Assembly (NCBI RefSeq): GCF_028858725.1
Contig: NC_084759.1
Location: forward strand, 94,074,362-94,138,361
Origin: Colius striatus
Lineage: Eukaryota > Chordata > Aves > Coliiformes > Coliidae
Direction of reading: 5' to 3'
DNA: 64,000 bases
The notes below the pieces were generated by a model that did not search any database, had not been told where the DNA came from, and saw nothing but the letters and a program-made list of their open reading frames with translations. The translations under genes and the position numbers were made by a program. Of this stretch, positions 22,916 to 36,500 are shown piece by piece (the first letter of the stretch is position 1; every line of letters starts with the position of its first letter).

Positions 22916-25900
22916 CTGGTAAAAGAGAATAAAGAATGATTACTTTTACACACATTAAACACAATACTTAAGTGAAGACCTGTAAAATATTTTGTGTCAT
23001 CTACTTTGCAGAGCTTCTGGAAGATCACAGATAACTACATGTCAAGAGTTTCTATCATTACAGAGGGTAACTTAAGCTGTGAACCTCCAAAAACTCTCCA
23101 TCAAACTTCCGGTGTGCTTTCAGGGAATACCCTGTTTCAATCTGTAGGCAAAATCATAGTAGTAAGTGGTTTTCTCATTAACGGCAGCCAGACTTCATTC
23201 TTGAAGTTCTGGTGGGAAAACATTCTCACTTCTGCAACAGCTCAAGTAAAGTGCCACGAGAAAGCACCTCAAAAGCCAGAATAATACAGAATTCAAAGGC
23301 AATCTAGTTCTTAACGCAGTGGGACCATCATCCTATTTACAGAATACCCGAAGATTTACAAATCTCAGCATGTAAAACTGCAGTAAGCCATTTATTTCCC
23401 AGCACTTCACTACAGATGAACAAGTCAGCCAAATCAGTAATTCACTTGCCTTCTCCATAATTATCGTACAGCGTTACACTCTTTCTGGCTAATTCCCAGC
23501 CAGAGAGTGAACATGAGGACTTAAATCTTACAAGACATAGAAATTATTCTTTTCCATTAATAACTTCATTAACATACTCACCCTTCACCATTAGTACAAA
23601 AAGACTACACTGCAATTTTGGCAATTTCTCCTCTACTGGCCCCCAAAATTCCTTTACTCTGCCCTCTCCTTCCTCCCCAAGGATGAAGAGGATGAGATAG
23701 AAGTTAGAAATTGTTATTTTGTCTTAAAAACCTAGATGTATTTAAATGTATTAACTACATTTATAGCAGCAAGCACTTAGCCAAATACGCATGAAAACAT
23801 TTAGTGATAAGAAGTTTTGAAAAGAATTATTTTTTTAAAAAAACAACTCTGAGTGGGTATTAGATCCAAATATCCTCCTTTCAAATCATCCATGATATGT
23901 CAGTAGCACTGGAAGTGCCCTGGAGTGCTTTAGGTTTCAAGAACAGGAGTATTCTGTCCAGGACAGTCATTCAATGAATAGAGATTATTTGCTTGTTGCT
24001 AACACCTCTATTATCAATGCATCCATCTTCTGTGACCCTGGTCCATTCTATTTATCATTTATGGTCCAGTGCTTTCTTCCAGCTCCTCGTTAACACCACC
24101 AAATCACAGTAACTTAATGTACCTCTTCAAGTGCCATTTGTAACTGAATCACTAGACACTTGCAAATACAAAACAGGCTGTGATCTAAATAGACCAACAG
24201 CCTACTAGGAAGGTTTCTTCAGCAGTAGCAAGAACAGACACGTCACAACAAACTCATCTGAAACACTATTTGTAGGTATTTCCTTGTCCTAGTTGTATCA
24301 TGAAAATGCCCTTTCTGAAGCAAGAACAATTTATGTAGGCAGATATCATGGAGAGAACATGACAGAAGACAGTTCCCTCTGTTTTCTTGAGAACACCATG
24401 AGAATTCAACTTCAATTTATGACAGAAGAATGCAAACAGCTTGAAAGCAGATTTGAATATACACAGCGGAGAGATTTTAGGGGTAAAGAAAGGCCATCTG
24501 TTCTCTTACCTACAGTACAAGAACATACACTCCTTTGCTATGGGGCAGTATGTGTCTGAGACTGGACAGGATTTTCCCATTTAATGAGGACAAAAATTTG
24601 TATGAAACTGTTTCTCTGCTTACCGTAAGGCTTCACAAGAGGCAACAATTCTGTGCAAACATTCCTGGTTCCAAAAAAGTTTGTCTTCAGTGTAACCTCT
24701 GCTTGGACCGCAAATGGAGTTGTGTCATGAACTTTTCATAAGAGGTGGAACAAGGGAGAAAAAGAGAGAAAAGTCATAATTATGCTACTATTTGAAAGGA
24801 AGTTGCTAAAGGTTTATCTTAGTTCCTTCTTTTTTTTAAAATAATCAGGAAACAGGCATGTGGTCAACTAAAACATAAGAAAAAGGGAACATCAGTAACA
24901 CATTCTTATTAATGAAAAGACTTGGCTCTACAATATTATATTAATAATGAAATAATTTTGTTTTCACCTCTTTAGCTGAAGATTTTAGCTTTGTCCCAGA
25001 AGAGCCAGCTGTATCACTCTACAGTCCTTTGCCAACCCACAGACCATTTGTCTTCCTGCCTTTTATGTGGAAGAGACAAGGAAAGACTGCTCTCACAGGA
25101 CGTGCTGCCCAATCTGCCCACTGACTCGCCTGTAACTATTCACACCCAGCACCCAGAGCCTGCCTTGCCATTACTATGTACAAGTAAATGGTTAAACGCG
25201 TAACACAGCACTTTTGACACCATCCTGATATACCATGGGAGGAGAGGGGACAGATTGGAAATCAGAAGGAAAGATCCTGAATCTAAGTATCTGCCACTGT
25301 ACATGCAAAAGTTAAGACTACCATCCTGGTACTAATATCCAACAACAGGGCAGACAACTGCTTCAATATCCTGACTCATATCTTCATGTCTTCAGTTCTT
25401 AGCTGAAGCTGGAGTAGTGCCAATTTGCAACAAACACTGTGAAAGTTTCTATGAAGAATGCAGGGGTAAGATTTGGTGCAATCTGAAAAACAACCCAACA
25501 AACCAATGCCAAATGTGCTATAAATCAACCCCTGAATTGACAGATCTGTGCTAACACAGACAAAAGACTGGGAACTAGCAGCTAGGAAAGGGAGCTTACT
25601 TCAGCAAGTATAAACAGACCATGGAACTGCACTGTAAGGGTATGACTTGATCAGACAGAACTGATGCTTGCCATAACAAGTGGGGTAGCATGTGCCATCA
25701 GTTGACAAACTGGCTCAGACATACGCTATTGCATCCTTCACTGTGAGGGAGAAGTAAAAGTTAAAGTAACAGCACTTCTTTTCTGCTTCATCAATGAAGG
25801 ACACCTACATAGGTAAGGCAGGGCTTCACTTGCATCCATAGCCCAGACCTACGTAAATTCAAGAGAGAAACAGTAACATGTAATTTAGTATTTAATGTAA

Positions 25901-28185
25901 TTGTGTTTTTATTGCAAAACACAGCTTTAATGGTTTATACTCTCAAGCAATGGACACTAATGGCATCAAATTTAACTTATGTTATAGCAGTAGGGGAAGA
26001 AAAGAAACTAAAAATGTCTACAACTCCAAGCTCCTCTTCCCATATGCACCTTGCAAAAGGGAAGCTTCCTTACCTTCTAAACCCTCATTTGTCTTAACAA
26101 GATACATTATTTGTAACACCCAAGAGCGTCACACTCCCTTGATTTAAAAAGCTTTACTAGAATGATTGTTCTCACAGAAGCTCATCCGGATGGCAACCTA
26201 CAGGTACACAGCCATTTCACACATGAACATTTTTTGCTGGACTGTATTACAGCACAAAAACAGAACAATAAATTAAATTTAATGGTAAATCTAATCTTTG
26301 ACAGACAGAAGTGACACACAATACTACAATAAAGAAAGGAAACCATAAATTCTGCAATGGTAGCAGAAACTTGGCAAGGCAAGAAGCAAGCTTGAGTAAA
26401 TACTCCAATCTCAGAGGCAAGAATTAACGCCAAAGTATGAAGACAAGCATCACAGTAAGTTCTTACACAGGTGTTAAACCCTCTAGCCTCTGTGCTAAAT
26501 ACAGTTACAACCGGCTTCTCTATCACATCTCTTAACTGTATGACCTATTGCTGACTCATAGTAAGTTAAGCTTGAAGAAGTCTAAGCTGAGCGTCTGGAA
26601 GCAACTTTTGAATGAAAAAAAAAAAATAGTAAAGGAAGTAACAGGAACTCCAAATGGTCACATTACCTATTTATCTGTTCAGTGGCTCCATGGTAATAAA
26701 TCTAAGATCTCTCATAGATAAGCTCTAGCAAATCTTACTCCAGCAACTTGAGGAGCTTTCATTTCAGCTGTCTGGGTACCCACCTTGAGGCTACAGGTGC
26801 TGCAAAGTCTTGCTCAAACTCATTGTCACTAGTAGGTGGAGCTAAGGCCCTGATTATGAATTGAAGAATTATTGGTCTGTTGCTGCAAATAACACCTGTC
26901 ATGAGCCCACTCTGCAGCATAGGCAATTATATGGAGTTTCTTCCTGTAAGCTGACCTTGAACTATAGCAAGTGGCATGCAAATTAAAGTGATTGTACTTC
27001 AGAACTGCTGCACTCCCATTTCATGAGAAGCTCCATGTTCAGCAGCAGGTAAGGTTTGATCCATACTACTTGACCTCCTTAACTCGTGCTGTGAGCAGAT
27101 GAGTCAGCACATAATTGTTCAAGCACAGTGTTACACCCTGACAGGAGATCGGGTAAAGAGATTAAAAACGCAAAAACACAACTCCACATCAGAAAATATT
27201 GAAGGGACAAGTTTATACTGGCAGGGGAATGAACTAGTAGTCACATTTGTGATATGATCTATCTGGAGCTATCATGATTCTCAATTTGTCTTTATAAACA
27301 CCTACATGGAGAATGTACTCTTCTACTCTACAACTGCTGTGTCTTCCTCACTTTCCCTGCCTTCTTCTCCACAAGGACATGAACGGCTGAAACTCTTGTT
27401 CAGTACAAGAAGACTTCATGTTAATTGTTCTACAGGTAACTAAAAGGCCTGAGAAAGTTCAAGATACCTAAACATGACAAAATCACCCAAGACAAAGGCT
27501 TTTCTTTTAATCAACTGGAATCTTTGAGCACACATATCCCTGAGGAACAGGACTGATATAGATGGGTTCCTACAGGCCTGGTGAAACTCATGGCCACTAA
27601 GGAAATAACCTAACTGTGTACCTAAAGTATTTTCATGACCTACACAAGATGCAAATACAATACTCCAGGGAAGTGTGTTTACATGCACAGGTAGCCCAAC
27701 AGATGCTAGAGGAAGAGACACTTCCCCTTGTCCTTTCACCATGCTTAAGTGGGTAGGCAGCTTGCCCGGCCAAAAAAGCAGCATGCCATTGCTGCAGAAG
27801 TCCCATATAAAAATCACTGTAAAATCCCCGATGCATCTACTATCCTTCTCCACACAGCTTTGTGGCACATAGGACTATCCCAGACAGGCCCCTTCCTACC
27901 TTTGAAAGCAATCCCTGCGTTGTTAACCAGCACGTTCACCCCACCATATTTCTCCTTGAGGAAGTCACGGAGAGCTCTGATGCTCTGCAGATCATCGATG
28001 TCCAGCTGATGGAAGAACGGATGCAGCCCTTCCTGCTTGAGCTTTGCCACAGCTTCTTGGCCACGGCCGGGATCTCGGGCTGTCAGGTACACATCCCCTT
28101 GGAACTGCTTGCATAGAGCCCGTACAATTTCAAAGCCGATCCCTTTGTTGGACCCAGTCACCACAGCCACTGGCACGTTAGACAT
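22479..28185 (-). CDS. CBR1: CBR1, carbonyl reductase [NADPH] 1, complete
   Basis: Three coding exons on the minus strand, 28185-27900, 24731-24624 and 22915-22479, join in phases 1 and 1 to give 276 residues; human CBR1 has 277. It is a cytosolic, monomeric short-chain dehydrogenase/reductase that uses NADPH to reduce carbonyls (quinones, prostaglandins, xenobiotic ketones). The cofactor motif TGSNKGIG is at residues 10-17, NNAG at 88-91, catalytic Ser in NVSS at 139, and Tyr193 and Lys197 in YGVSK. The C-terminal part reads CPGWVRTDMAGPK and EEGAETPVYLALLPADADGP. The GWV and AGPK choice is CBR1-like rather than CBR3-like (mammalian CBR3 has GPV and a different loop). The ATG context is GGACAATG, with A at -3. 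The exon 2 length (108 bases) equals the mammalian exon. It diverges from SETD4 and lies upstream of DOP1B on the same strand. Confidence 0.96.
22916..24623 (-). other. CBR1: CBR1 intron 2
   Basis: This GT-AG intron is 1708 bases. No repeat or nested gene is recognised. Confidence 0.85.
24624..24731 (-). CDS. CBR1: CBR1 coding exon 2
   Basis: This 108-base exon is bounded by ATGAAAAG and GTAAGC. It encodes VHDTTPFAVQAEVTLKTNFF followed by GTRNVCTELLPLVKPY, closely matching the mammalian exon. It has no start codon and so is invisible as an ATG frame. Confidence 0.95.
24732..27899 (-). other. CBR1: CBR1 intron 1
   Basis: This GT-AG intron is 3168 bases. Frames on both strands are short and match nothing I recognise, and no CR1 copy is present. 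Confidence 0.8.
27900..28185 (-). CDS. CBR1: CBR1 coding exon 1
   Basis: This exon gives 95 codons plus 1 base from MSNVPVAVVTGSNKGIG to NNAGIAFK, with donor G|GTAGGA. A strong acceptor (TTTTCTTCATTACTGTTTGCAG, ending at 28220) lies 34 bases before the ATG. This suggests the exon begins at 28219 and that a separate untranslated exon lies upstream, probably in the CpG island near 29 kb. Confidence 0.95.
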
Positions 28186-28219
28186 TGTCCTCTCTCAATA
28201 TATGCAAAAGCAGCAGTAA

Positions 28220-28980
28220 CTGCAAACAGTAATGAAGAAAATGTGACAGTCAGATGAATGATGATAGCTAGCAGAAAAAGGATTAAAATGTGGTTTTTTT
28301 TCCTGCAATATCTGATGTAGAAATCCAGTTTGAATGATTAACTACACTACAGTATACACTAACTGCAACTTAAAGTAGCACAGTGTTTTGAGACAAACAC
28401 ATATTTGGTGTTAACATTTTGAAGAAAGCCCAATGACTAATCTTCAGTACTCCATTAACTTTTTATTCACTGCACATGTATCTTCCAAGACCACCATTTC
28501 CTTCTTTAGAGGACATTCAACTGGCTCAAGCACTAACGCAGTCAAAACTGAAAAACTCTGGCTCAAAAAAAAGAGGAGTGGCTTGATCTTCAAGTGTCAG
28601 GCAGAATAACCAATTCTACGCTTTTCACAAGGAAACAGTGGACTATGGATCAACTGCAGACAATATTTCTTCTGTTTAACATACAACATTTCTGGTGGCT
28701 TTCTTTGAGACATAGTTCATTTAAAGAAGCCATATTTTCCCCATAAAAGCAAGCTTAAAGCGGTGTTTTTGTTCACTTTTGACTTACTTGCCACCTCCAT
28801 TCCGAAGCAAGCTCGTAACTAACCACAACAGACATCTAGAGAGGATACCAACCCCTAAAAGCTTGCCCAGCTACCGACTGTCTTCACCTGGGCCAGGCAC
28901 CACACTCCCGGTTTGCCAACAAGGTCCAACCGCGCTGCAAATCAACACGCTTGATTTCCTGGGGCCAGCTTTTCTTCTGG
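28220..28980 (-). other. CBR1: Probable CBR1 5' untranslated intron
   Basis: AT-rich sequence lies between the acceptor before the CBR1 start exon and the CpG island. A donor-like GGCAA|GTAAGT is present near 28784 on the minus strand, and GGAG|GTGGGTAAG near 29145 is a second choice. The structure is unresolved. Confidence 0.45.
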
Positions 28981-29900
28981 ATGGACACGCATGGCAAACC
29001 TGCGCCCCACGATACCGCGCAACACCGGAGGGGACCCCCTCCTCCTCCTCACGGCACGGAACGACACGCACCCCCACCACGGGGCTGAACGCAGTCAGGA
29101 ACTGCGGGGCGGGCCCGGAGGAGCAGCTAGCGTTCCCTTACCCACCTCCGGCAACGCGTCCCTTCCTCTTCCCTCCTCAGCTATGCGCGGCGAGGGGAGG
29201 ACGCGCTAGCTCTGGATACCAGCCACAAACGGTCACGCGATATGGGGCGGGGTGGACGGCGAACGCACCTAAGATGGCGAGCAGGGAGCCCCGCCTCCCA
29301 CGGCGAACAGGGGCGGGGCATGAGCCGGCGGTGGGCCCTGCACGCTCTTTAGAAGGTGGGCCGCGGGGGTGGCGGGGTTGTGGGGGTTGTTGAGCAGCCT
29401 GTCGCTATTTGCCCTCTTCCCTGTCGCTATTTCAGGCTCCCAGAAGGGAATCGGAAACTGGAGCCGCTGTTGGGTTGCCCGGGGGAGATGAGGGTTTCTC
29501 GTTATACTTTTCAGTCTTCCCCGCCTTACAATGCAAGGGGGCTTGGGCGGTCACCAGCAGCGTTTCCTTCCCTCGGGCGGGTAGGGGTTTTGTCTCCCAG
29601 AGTAGGAAGGCGGGGCGAGGCCCGAACCGGCGGCGGGGGAGCATCTCCGCTTTTGCTCAGGCGGCGAATGTCTCCTGTCTCAGAGAGCCAGGAGGGCTTA
29701 TGCCAAGCGGGAAAGGGAGGTGCTGTTAAAACAGCTTCCTCAGGCTGGGGGGCGACAGGATGGTTGCCTGGGGGTTAGGGTGGTCTTCAAGCCTGCTGGC
29801 AGCTGGGGAAGGCTGTGCTTTGGTGGGAGGAACCGGCTTCTCAGCTCTCCTTTCGGGCCCAGCCCGTGCTTCTGGCTTGCAATTAAAGGCGCTTTTGGCA
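28980..29900. promoter_or_regulatory. Shared CpG-island promoter of CBR1 (-) and SETD4 (+)
   Basis: GC-rich, CpG-rich sequence is centred on about 29.0-29.7 kb, between the divergent start codons (28185 and 30462). It contains a YY1-like AAGATGGCG at 29271-29279 and GC boxes (GGGGCGGGG near 29245 and 29312). A plus-strand donor-like AGAAG|GTGGGC at 29355 could end a SETD4 untranslated exon. No TATA box is seen. Long frames in this block are GC artefacts. Confidence 0.75.
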
Positions 29901-30461
29901 AGGGGAAACGAAATACACGTTTCAACAGCAGATTGAGGTATAAGGTGTAAGGTGCAACTCATCTCTCATGGATGCCAGACGTGTTGAGCAGAGGTCTAGT
30001 GTCGTGGCGCTGTGCGTGGGAGTGGGGGTTTTGGTGGTGTTGATATGGGTAACCATTTTCTGAAGCCCGTGTGATCAGATAGCTCCATTCTACTCTTGTT
30101 GTCATTTGAAGAAATAAAGTGGAGAGACATGTTTGTGTTCAATAGCTTTCTATAATTGTAGTATATTTTTCTGTTTGATAACTTTCAGTTTTGTGCACAT
30201 AAACAGTTGTTTCCTTTAGAGGGTTATGACCAAGATGTTTGGAAATAAAAGCTTCCCTCATCCCTATCACCCACTGTCGTTTAGGAGTTTTAGGTGCTTG
30301 TAGTACATTTTCTGAAGTTTAAAAGAGCAGCATACTAAACAGACAATTCTCTGGTTTCTCTTACTGAGATAAAAGAAACATGCTGTATCTGGAAGAGACT
30401 TTAAATATTTCAATTAACTTTTTTTTTTTTTTAATTAAGATTATCTAAGGCAAAACCTAGA

Positions 30462-30531
30462 ATGAAGAGAAGCAGAGGTCGGACAGGTCGAAAGAGAAGA
30501 AGAAAACAGTTGCAAAATTTTATGTATGGAG
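30462..30531 (+). CDS. SETD4: SETD4 coding exon 1
   Basis: This exon gives 23 codons plus 1 base, an Arg/Lys-rich start that could act as a nuclear localisation signal. The acceptor is either TTAATTAAG ending at 30440 or CCTAG ending at 30460; the donor is G|GTACTA. Confidence 0.85.
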
Positions 30532-33500
30532 GTACTATCCCTGGAAATACTGCTAAATAGTAAAACAACCAGTTATTTGTCAAGATGTTGTTTTATGGTG
30601 TACATTTGTGCTTTGAAAATCACATTCATGAATGTTAGTTTTTTCTTTGCAAGTATTCTAGTGTTAGTTTAATGTATGAAGCAGAGTACAGTGAATATTC
30701 TGAGCTTTCTTTTCTGGCTAATGGCAAGTACTGCATTATTCTTCAATCCTTTGACCCTTGAATATGCTGAATAACTGCAGTTCTAAGAGCTCCCAGTGCC
30801 CAGAGGCACAGAACTTAGCAACTAGTTTGAAGGGAGACTTTCTTACTGTTCTCTAATGCTATACTAAAATGTCTAAAGTAGATTTTTTCTGGCTATACAG
30901 TAATTTCTTTTTATTTCCTTGATTTTTCCACAGTGCTATTTTATAGCATGAATCCTCTTTTTTTATTTTTTTATTTTTAGTCAACTGCAGTCACAAGCTG
31001 GAATATGTTAAACTTAAGAAGTGGCTGAAAGACAGAGGGTTTCAAGACTCTAATTTAAGGCCAGCAGAGTTTTGGGGTAAGGTTTTAATTATTTACTAAT
31101 GGTAGAAATTTCTGATTCTTCTAGGAATGTTAGATTCCTGCTTTCATTTTGAATTGGGCACCTGGCTGGCACCAGGGGAAAAAAAGCACCAATTACTGTT
31201 AGTCTTGTAAGGACTTCTGGCAAATGCACACAAATGTCATTTAACATAAACAAGTAGATACAGAGGCCTAAAGTAATGTAAACTAATTCTTATAGATGAC
31301 CTTGTGTAAAACTTTTGTACAAGAGTACTCTGGTATGCTGCAAAACACGCATACTTATGCTGAATTCCTCATAGAGATCGAGATGTTAAGTGTCAGTAGG
31401 ATGATTTTAAAAAAAGAAAGTAGTATCTTTTTAAGTGTTTCAAATATCATAACCTTACCTTGTTATCATAGAATTATAGAATGGTAGGGGTTGGAAGGGA
31501 CCTTTAGAGATCATCTAGTCCAACCCCCCTGCAGAAGCAGGGTCACCTAGATCAGGTTGCATAGGAACATGTCCAGGCAGGTCTTGAAGACCTCCAAGGA
31601 AGGAGACTCCACAACTCCTCTGGACAGCCTGTGCTACTGCTCTGTCACCCTCACAGTGAAATAGTTTTTTCTTACATTTAAGTGGAAGTTTTTGTGTTCC
31701 AGCTTCATCCTATTACCCCTTGTCCTGTTGCTAGCTACTATAGAAAAAAGGGATGTCCCAACCTCCTGACACCAACCGTTTAGATATTTGTAAATGTTAC
31801 TAATCTCCCCTCAGTCTCTTCTTCTTTAGACCAGTTCCCACAGCCTTTCCTTGTATGAAAGATGTTCAAGTTCCCTGATCATCTTGGTGGCCCAGTGCTG
31901 GACTCTCTCCAGCACTTCCCTGTCCCTCTTGAGCTGAGGAACCCAGAACTGGACACAGGACTCCAGATGAGGCCTCACCAGGGCAGAGTAGAGGGGGAAG
32001 AAGAACCTCCCTTGACCTGCTGGCCACACTCTTCTTGATGCATCCCAGGATGCCATTAGCCACAAGGCCACGAGGTCACCTTGCTGGCTCATGTTTAGCT
32101 TATTATCAGTCAGGACTCCCAGGTCTCTCTCTGCAGAGCTGCTCGTCAGCAGTTCGACCCCCAGCCTGTCCTGGTGCAAGGGGTTGTTCCTTCCCAGATG
32201 CAGGCCTCTGCACGTGTCCTTGTTGAACCTCATGAGGTTCCTCTCTGCCCAACTCTCAAGCTGGTTGAGATCCCGCTGGATGGCAGCACAGCCTTCTGGG
32301 GAATCAGCCAGCCCTCCCAGTTTGGTCGTTGATGAAGATGTTGACCAAGACTGGCCCCAGAACCAATCCTTTCGTCATGGTTCTTTTTTTTCCCCATTGC
32401 AGTTCAGCAGATCCAGTGACACAGATAAGTAAATAATTTTAGGACTGGGATTTATTTAGTACTGTTTGCAGTAAAGGTATATGCCTGTATTTTTTTCTCT
32501 TCAGGTAGATTACATTTCCAAAACTTTTGCAGTATTAAGCAGAATAGAGAGAATAGGATGAATCAGAGAAAAATATGAATAGAACTTGTAAAGTTTAGTT
32601 CAAACTCTGAAACCGAGAACAGTAGCCAGTGATGAAAGGTGTTTAAAGAAAAAAAAATTGGGTTAAAGAGGTTGGATATTAGCTAGAGCTGGACAGCAAA
32701 TGTTGCAGAGTGCGGGAGAAAGCCTTTAATACCTGAAAAGTAGAAAGATAATCAGAACAAATAAATGAAGTATATGTCTGTAATGATCCATAACTGGCTT
32801 TTATGATTTATAAGAAATAATGCATGATCTTTTGAAGCTTTCCTTTGTTGGCCTGTTAATTTATAGCAGCTTATCATAGTCTACTGTATTTTACATATAT
32901 ATGTGTGTTTAAGTATCATCTTTGTTCCTGTTTCAGTTACAGGAAGAGGACTGATGACAACAAAAGCTCTTCAGGTTAGTAATGTTGAGTCTAATGAAAG
33001 AGCTCCTCAGGTTTTTTTGAGATCGTGTCTGGAATTTTGAGCTTTGCTTGTTACAAAGTCTTCACAGTCCCTGTTGTGGATGTAGCTTCTGGCCTAATAC
33101 CAGAATTTACAGTGTTGATATATCTGTAAGATAATGTCCTATATTCCCTGAAGGCTTGTTGGATGAAGACATTCTTGTTCTCATTTATGGAGATTTAGTA
33201 TGTAGCTCTGTGTTTCAGTTTAAGCCAATCAGTGGCTAACTGAAAACAGAAGGAGCAGTCCCCCTCTTTCCTGTATGTCTTCTGGCTCCTGCAGCTTCAT
33301 TTGCACTGGCTGTAGCAGTTTTCCCCACTTGTGTGGTAAATTGCATCAAGAAGCTAAACTAACAGAAAAGCTTCTCTTAAAAAAAAAAAAATCGTTCATA
33401 TCTTTGCTCCTTAAAACCTCTCACCTTGATCAAACCAGTGCTGGTACAAAGGGAGGAGTGACATCAGCAAGAAGGATGGAGGAAAGGAACGGGGCTTTAA

Positions 33501-36500
33501 TCACCATTTGGCATTAGATTATCTTAGCATAATGTGAAACCAGAGCTTTAACCTCTCTTTGCCTTGTTCTTTGTTGGTAGACCAACTAATTAAAACATAA
33601 ATTCTGAGATGTTCCCAGTAGAAAAGGGGAATGACAGAAAAAATACCCCACCCTTCAGATATTGGTGCAGAAAGACTGAACTCTGAAAAGTTCCCCTCAG
33701 GAAATAGACTTGTTGAAGTTTCCTAACTGGTGCGAGAATAGTGTATCAAATGACAGGGAATCAAACCCCGAACCTTTTGCAAAATAGAGAGCATAGCAAG
33801 AGGTAGGAAGGAGATGCCAGTGTAGAGAACGGTATATGTTCTCATACGGGCTCAGAGTTAGAGCCAGCAGTTGAAGCCGGAGACTCAGGTTATCCACAGT
33901 GCTGCAGTAAGTGAAATGAGAGCTAGACGCAACTGGGCTGGAGCTCAGGAGTGGAATGGGAAGGAGAGAGTATTGACTTGATTCATGTCCTCTCTCTACA
34001 GGCATGGACACACATGGCTCAAGCCAGGCATCAAAGCTAATTTACACCCACAGCAGATCAGCAAACAAAGTCAGCATGATGACCTAAAATACCCCTACCC
34101 TTATAGGGTTCATAGAAGCTCACTGTTTGTGAGATCTAATCTGAAATATATCTCAGTATAAAGAAAGTGAGTAGCCAGGCATTGAACTTTCTGTGAGCAG
34201 CTAACTTTCCTACTGACTGCAGTTGTCCTCCTTCCCTGGACTGTGACTGTCTTAGAGTCATGCCAATTTCCATCAAGTCCAACATCGCATCTGTTTTGCG
34301 TTCTGACATTAGTGTTCTCCTGGAAATGTGTCTCTGTTCAGAAATTGCGTAATAGACGAGTCATCTACACTTAACCTTCAATGTTCTTTGTGTGTGATGG
34401 TTTTTTTTTCCCTCCCTTAAAGGCAGGGGATCTGATTATTTCATTGCCTGAGAAATGCTTAGTCACCACGGGCACCGTCCTTAGTAGCTGCTTGGGAGAA
34501 TACATTATGAGGTAAGTGAAAAGTGACACTTTATGAGCAAGTTGCCTTCACTGTGGGTTGCTCATTAATAGACTGGACGTCTTAAGTGGTGATAAGGCTT
34601 TAAACTGCATGCTGTACCTTGTGTGAGTATTACATGCAACTTTCATGCCCATGGAATAGTCAGATAAGAAAGGTTTCAACACAGAGCTAGGCAGAGTTGA
34701 AAGGATGATGCAGGTGAACTTGACCTGCCAGCTCTAGAGAGCCAGCTTGGACCTAAATGCCAGTTAGGAATGGTTTCTTGGGAATTTGGGAATATGGTTC
34801 AATAGAAGAAAGAGGATAAAATGGAGATGCAATTCAGCCACATGAACGTGGCCTTTTAGAACATTCAGAACAAAGACCTGTGCTGGGCACTTAGGGCTTG
34901 TTATGTATCCTAACCCCCCTGTCCCACCACTGCCCCCCCAAAGAATCAGCCCAAGAGTTGAGCCTGAAAATGTTACTACAAACCAGCTTTTATAGCCCCT
35001 TTAAAATCATCAAAAGGACTTGGAGGTGAACTACAAAGAAGTTTAAAATAGAAGCTATTTATAACCTTTAAAAGAACTAGAGGAGAGATTAAAATATGAC
35101 TACATCCATTTCCTATCTCATCTCTGTGTGTCTGTTGTGATGGTATTTTTATTGTATTTCCTCATAGATGGAAACCTCCTGTATCTCCATTGGTAGCGCT
35201 GTGCACTTTTTTAATAGCAGAGAGGCATGCTGGTGAGAATTCTCTGTGGAAACCATATCTTGATGTTTTACCCAAGACATATACTTGCCCTGTATGTTTC
35301 GAGCATGATGTAGTTAACCTTCTTCCTGAGCCTTTAAGACAGAAGTCTCAAGAGCAGAGAACAACAGTCCACGAGTTCTACGTGTCTTCCAAGGCTTTTT
35401 TCTCTTCCCTGCAGCCTTTGTTTGCTGAGAACACAGGAACTATTTTTACCTACAGTGCTTTACAGTGGGCATGGTGCACAATTAATACCAGGACAATATA
35501 CATGAAACATTCACAGAGGGAATGTTTTTCTCTTGAGCCAGATGTTTATGCATTGGCACCATATTTAGATTTGCTAAACCACAGTCCAAATGTTCAGGTA
35601 AGAAGCTAAAATATATCACATGATTTCTTTTTTTTTAAATGCAGTGTCTCAATACAGCATGCATTTATGTGATGGAGGTTAGAGAGAGATCTCATAGTAG
35701 GAAAAATATCTACTGAGGACACGTGCAGACGGAGTACTTAGGGTTTGCATATACCCCGGAGCTTGTTATTCAGTCCAAGATGGTGGAATAGAGATTATTC
35801 AAATGTTTCAGTTTGTGGAGCAAAACAAAATTACAGAGAGAGCCCACAATGGATGGGTCAGATTTGCATCCAGCGTAGCTATTGGGAAGAGCTACTTGTA
35901 AATATAACCCTGCTCTGCTCTCCCAAAAGGCTCAGCTCCTGAGACAAAGTTCAAGTTTCATAGCCCCTGTGTTACTTCACTTTTGGCCAAAGCTTCAGAG
36001 CAGTCTTAGAGCAGTTCCTCCTTACGTCGGGGACTGTGCACTAACACAGAATTCGGACAGCACGAATGAAGCCATCTTTATTTGCAGATTTGAGGGTCTC
36101 TGTAGTAAGTCTACAAAGTGAGTGGCAAGTGCCGTGGACTAAGGTTTTGTTGTTTGTTCTTTATACTAATGGGTTGCCTTTTCAGATATCTGTAACACTG
36201 TTTTCTTCTGGTGTTAGAGAAGTGTTTGATATTGTTGGATTTTAATATTATATATATATATAAAATAAGATTTTTATATATATATATATATATGTATTAA
36301 TAAGATATGATTGTTTTTTTACCCTGTCTTCCTACATTTCTTGAAGGTAAAGGCTGCATTTAATGAGCAGACCAGAAGCTATGAAATTCGGACAAATTCA
36401 CAGAGCAAGAAATATGAAGAAGTATTTATCTGCTATGGGCCTCATGATAATCAGCGACTGTTACTAGAGTATGGATTTATTGCCATGGATAACCCTCACA

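Noticed and set aside
28779-29393. 204-codon plus-strand frame running from AT-rich DNA into the CBR1/SETD4 CpG island
   Set aside because: It crosses the promoter region, is low in recognisable motifs and is a stop-poor GC artefact in its second half.
33697-34011. 104-codon minus-strand frame in SETD4 intron 3
   Set aside because: No homology recognised; intronic and antisense, so most likely chance.
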